From the NCBI GenBank assembly GCA_024275815.1, contig JAJRYI010000077.1:1-5548 (forward strand): a stretch of 5,548 nt of DNA. The letters are read 5' to 3'. Origin of the DNA: Actinomycetes bacterium. Its GTDB lineage: Bacteria; Actinomycetota; Acidimicrobiia; Spongiisociales; UBA5794. Position numbers and translations under genes: made by a program. Position 1 is the stretch's first letter; the number at the start of each line of letters is the position of its first letter. A model generated the notes under the pieces. The model made no database searches, was not told the origin of the DNA, and saw nothing but the letters and a program-made list of their open reading frames with translations. Positions 5,548-5,548 of this stretch are shown piece after piece.

Positions 5548-5548
5548 G

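Larger units (their letters stand above)
5266..5548. other. Apparent non-coding stretch with several short inverted repeats
   Basis: No convincing gene is seen on either strand. A minus-strand open frame of 65 codons (5295-5492) starts at GTG inside a hairpin, has no ribosome binding site and shows no recognisable domain. Visible structures are GTCGAG/CTCGAC with a GAAT loop (5324-5339), CCTCG/CGAGG (5357-5371), CCAGGCTTC/GAACCTGG with one bulge and a 19-base loop (5384-5419), and TGCACCG-TTT-CGGTGCA (5488-5504). The promoter and leader of the minus-strand membrane gene should lie here, but no clear -35/-10 pair stands out. An unrecognised structured RNA or long leader is possible. I compared it by eye with rRNA, tRNA and SRP RNA cores and saw no match. 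Confidence 0.4.

Noticed and set aside
1..5548. CRISPR array, insertion sequence, toxin-antitoxin or phage-defence genes
   Set aside because: No regularly spaced repeats, transposase motifs, terminal inverted repeats with target duplications, or defence-type domains were seen.

Overview
The window reads as a chromosomal housekeeping segment from a high-GC Gram-positive bacterium, most likely an actinobacterium. This rests on the GC-rich third codon positions, the zinc-finger-free topoisomerase I tail built of short repeats, and the topA-tmk-holB gene order. A deep branch such as Acidimicrobiia is possible, but the sequence alone does not settle it.

Plus strand, 1-4668: five tightly packed genes that look like one transcription unit. 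They are the 3' part of topA (DNA topoisomerase I), tmk (thymidylate kinase), holB (clamp-loader delta' subunit), a PlsC-type acyltransferase and a TIGR01777/YfcH-type NAD(P)-binding epimerase-like protein. The topA-tmk gap is 38 bases. The other junctions overlap: 4 bases (tmk/holB), 8 bases (holB/plsC) and 1 base (plsC/epimerase). The first three genes supply DNA topology control, dTTP precursor and polymerase III clamp loading. The fourth makes or remodels membrane phospholipid. The role of the fifth is unknown.

Plus strand, 4709-4783: a complete tRNA-Thr with anticodon CGU and encoded CCA, 40 bases after the epimerase stop and possibly with its own -10 element.

4784-5265: a convergent minus-strand locus for a small membrane protein. 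Its open frame ends at a TAG, but the same frame continues past that codon for 49 more sensible residues with a third membrane segment. It is therefore a disrupted gene, a sequencing error or, less likely, a readthrough case. A long imperfect hairpin (4798-4848) lies between the tRNA and the end of this locus.

5266-5548: no convincing gene. The stretch carries several short inverted repeats and ends in a C6/G6 terminator-like hairpin cut by the window edge.

I found no evidence of a novel defence, mobile or biosynthetic system. The most interesting item is the TAG-interrupted membrane protein.
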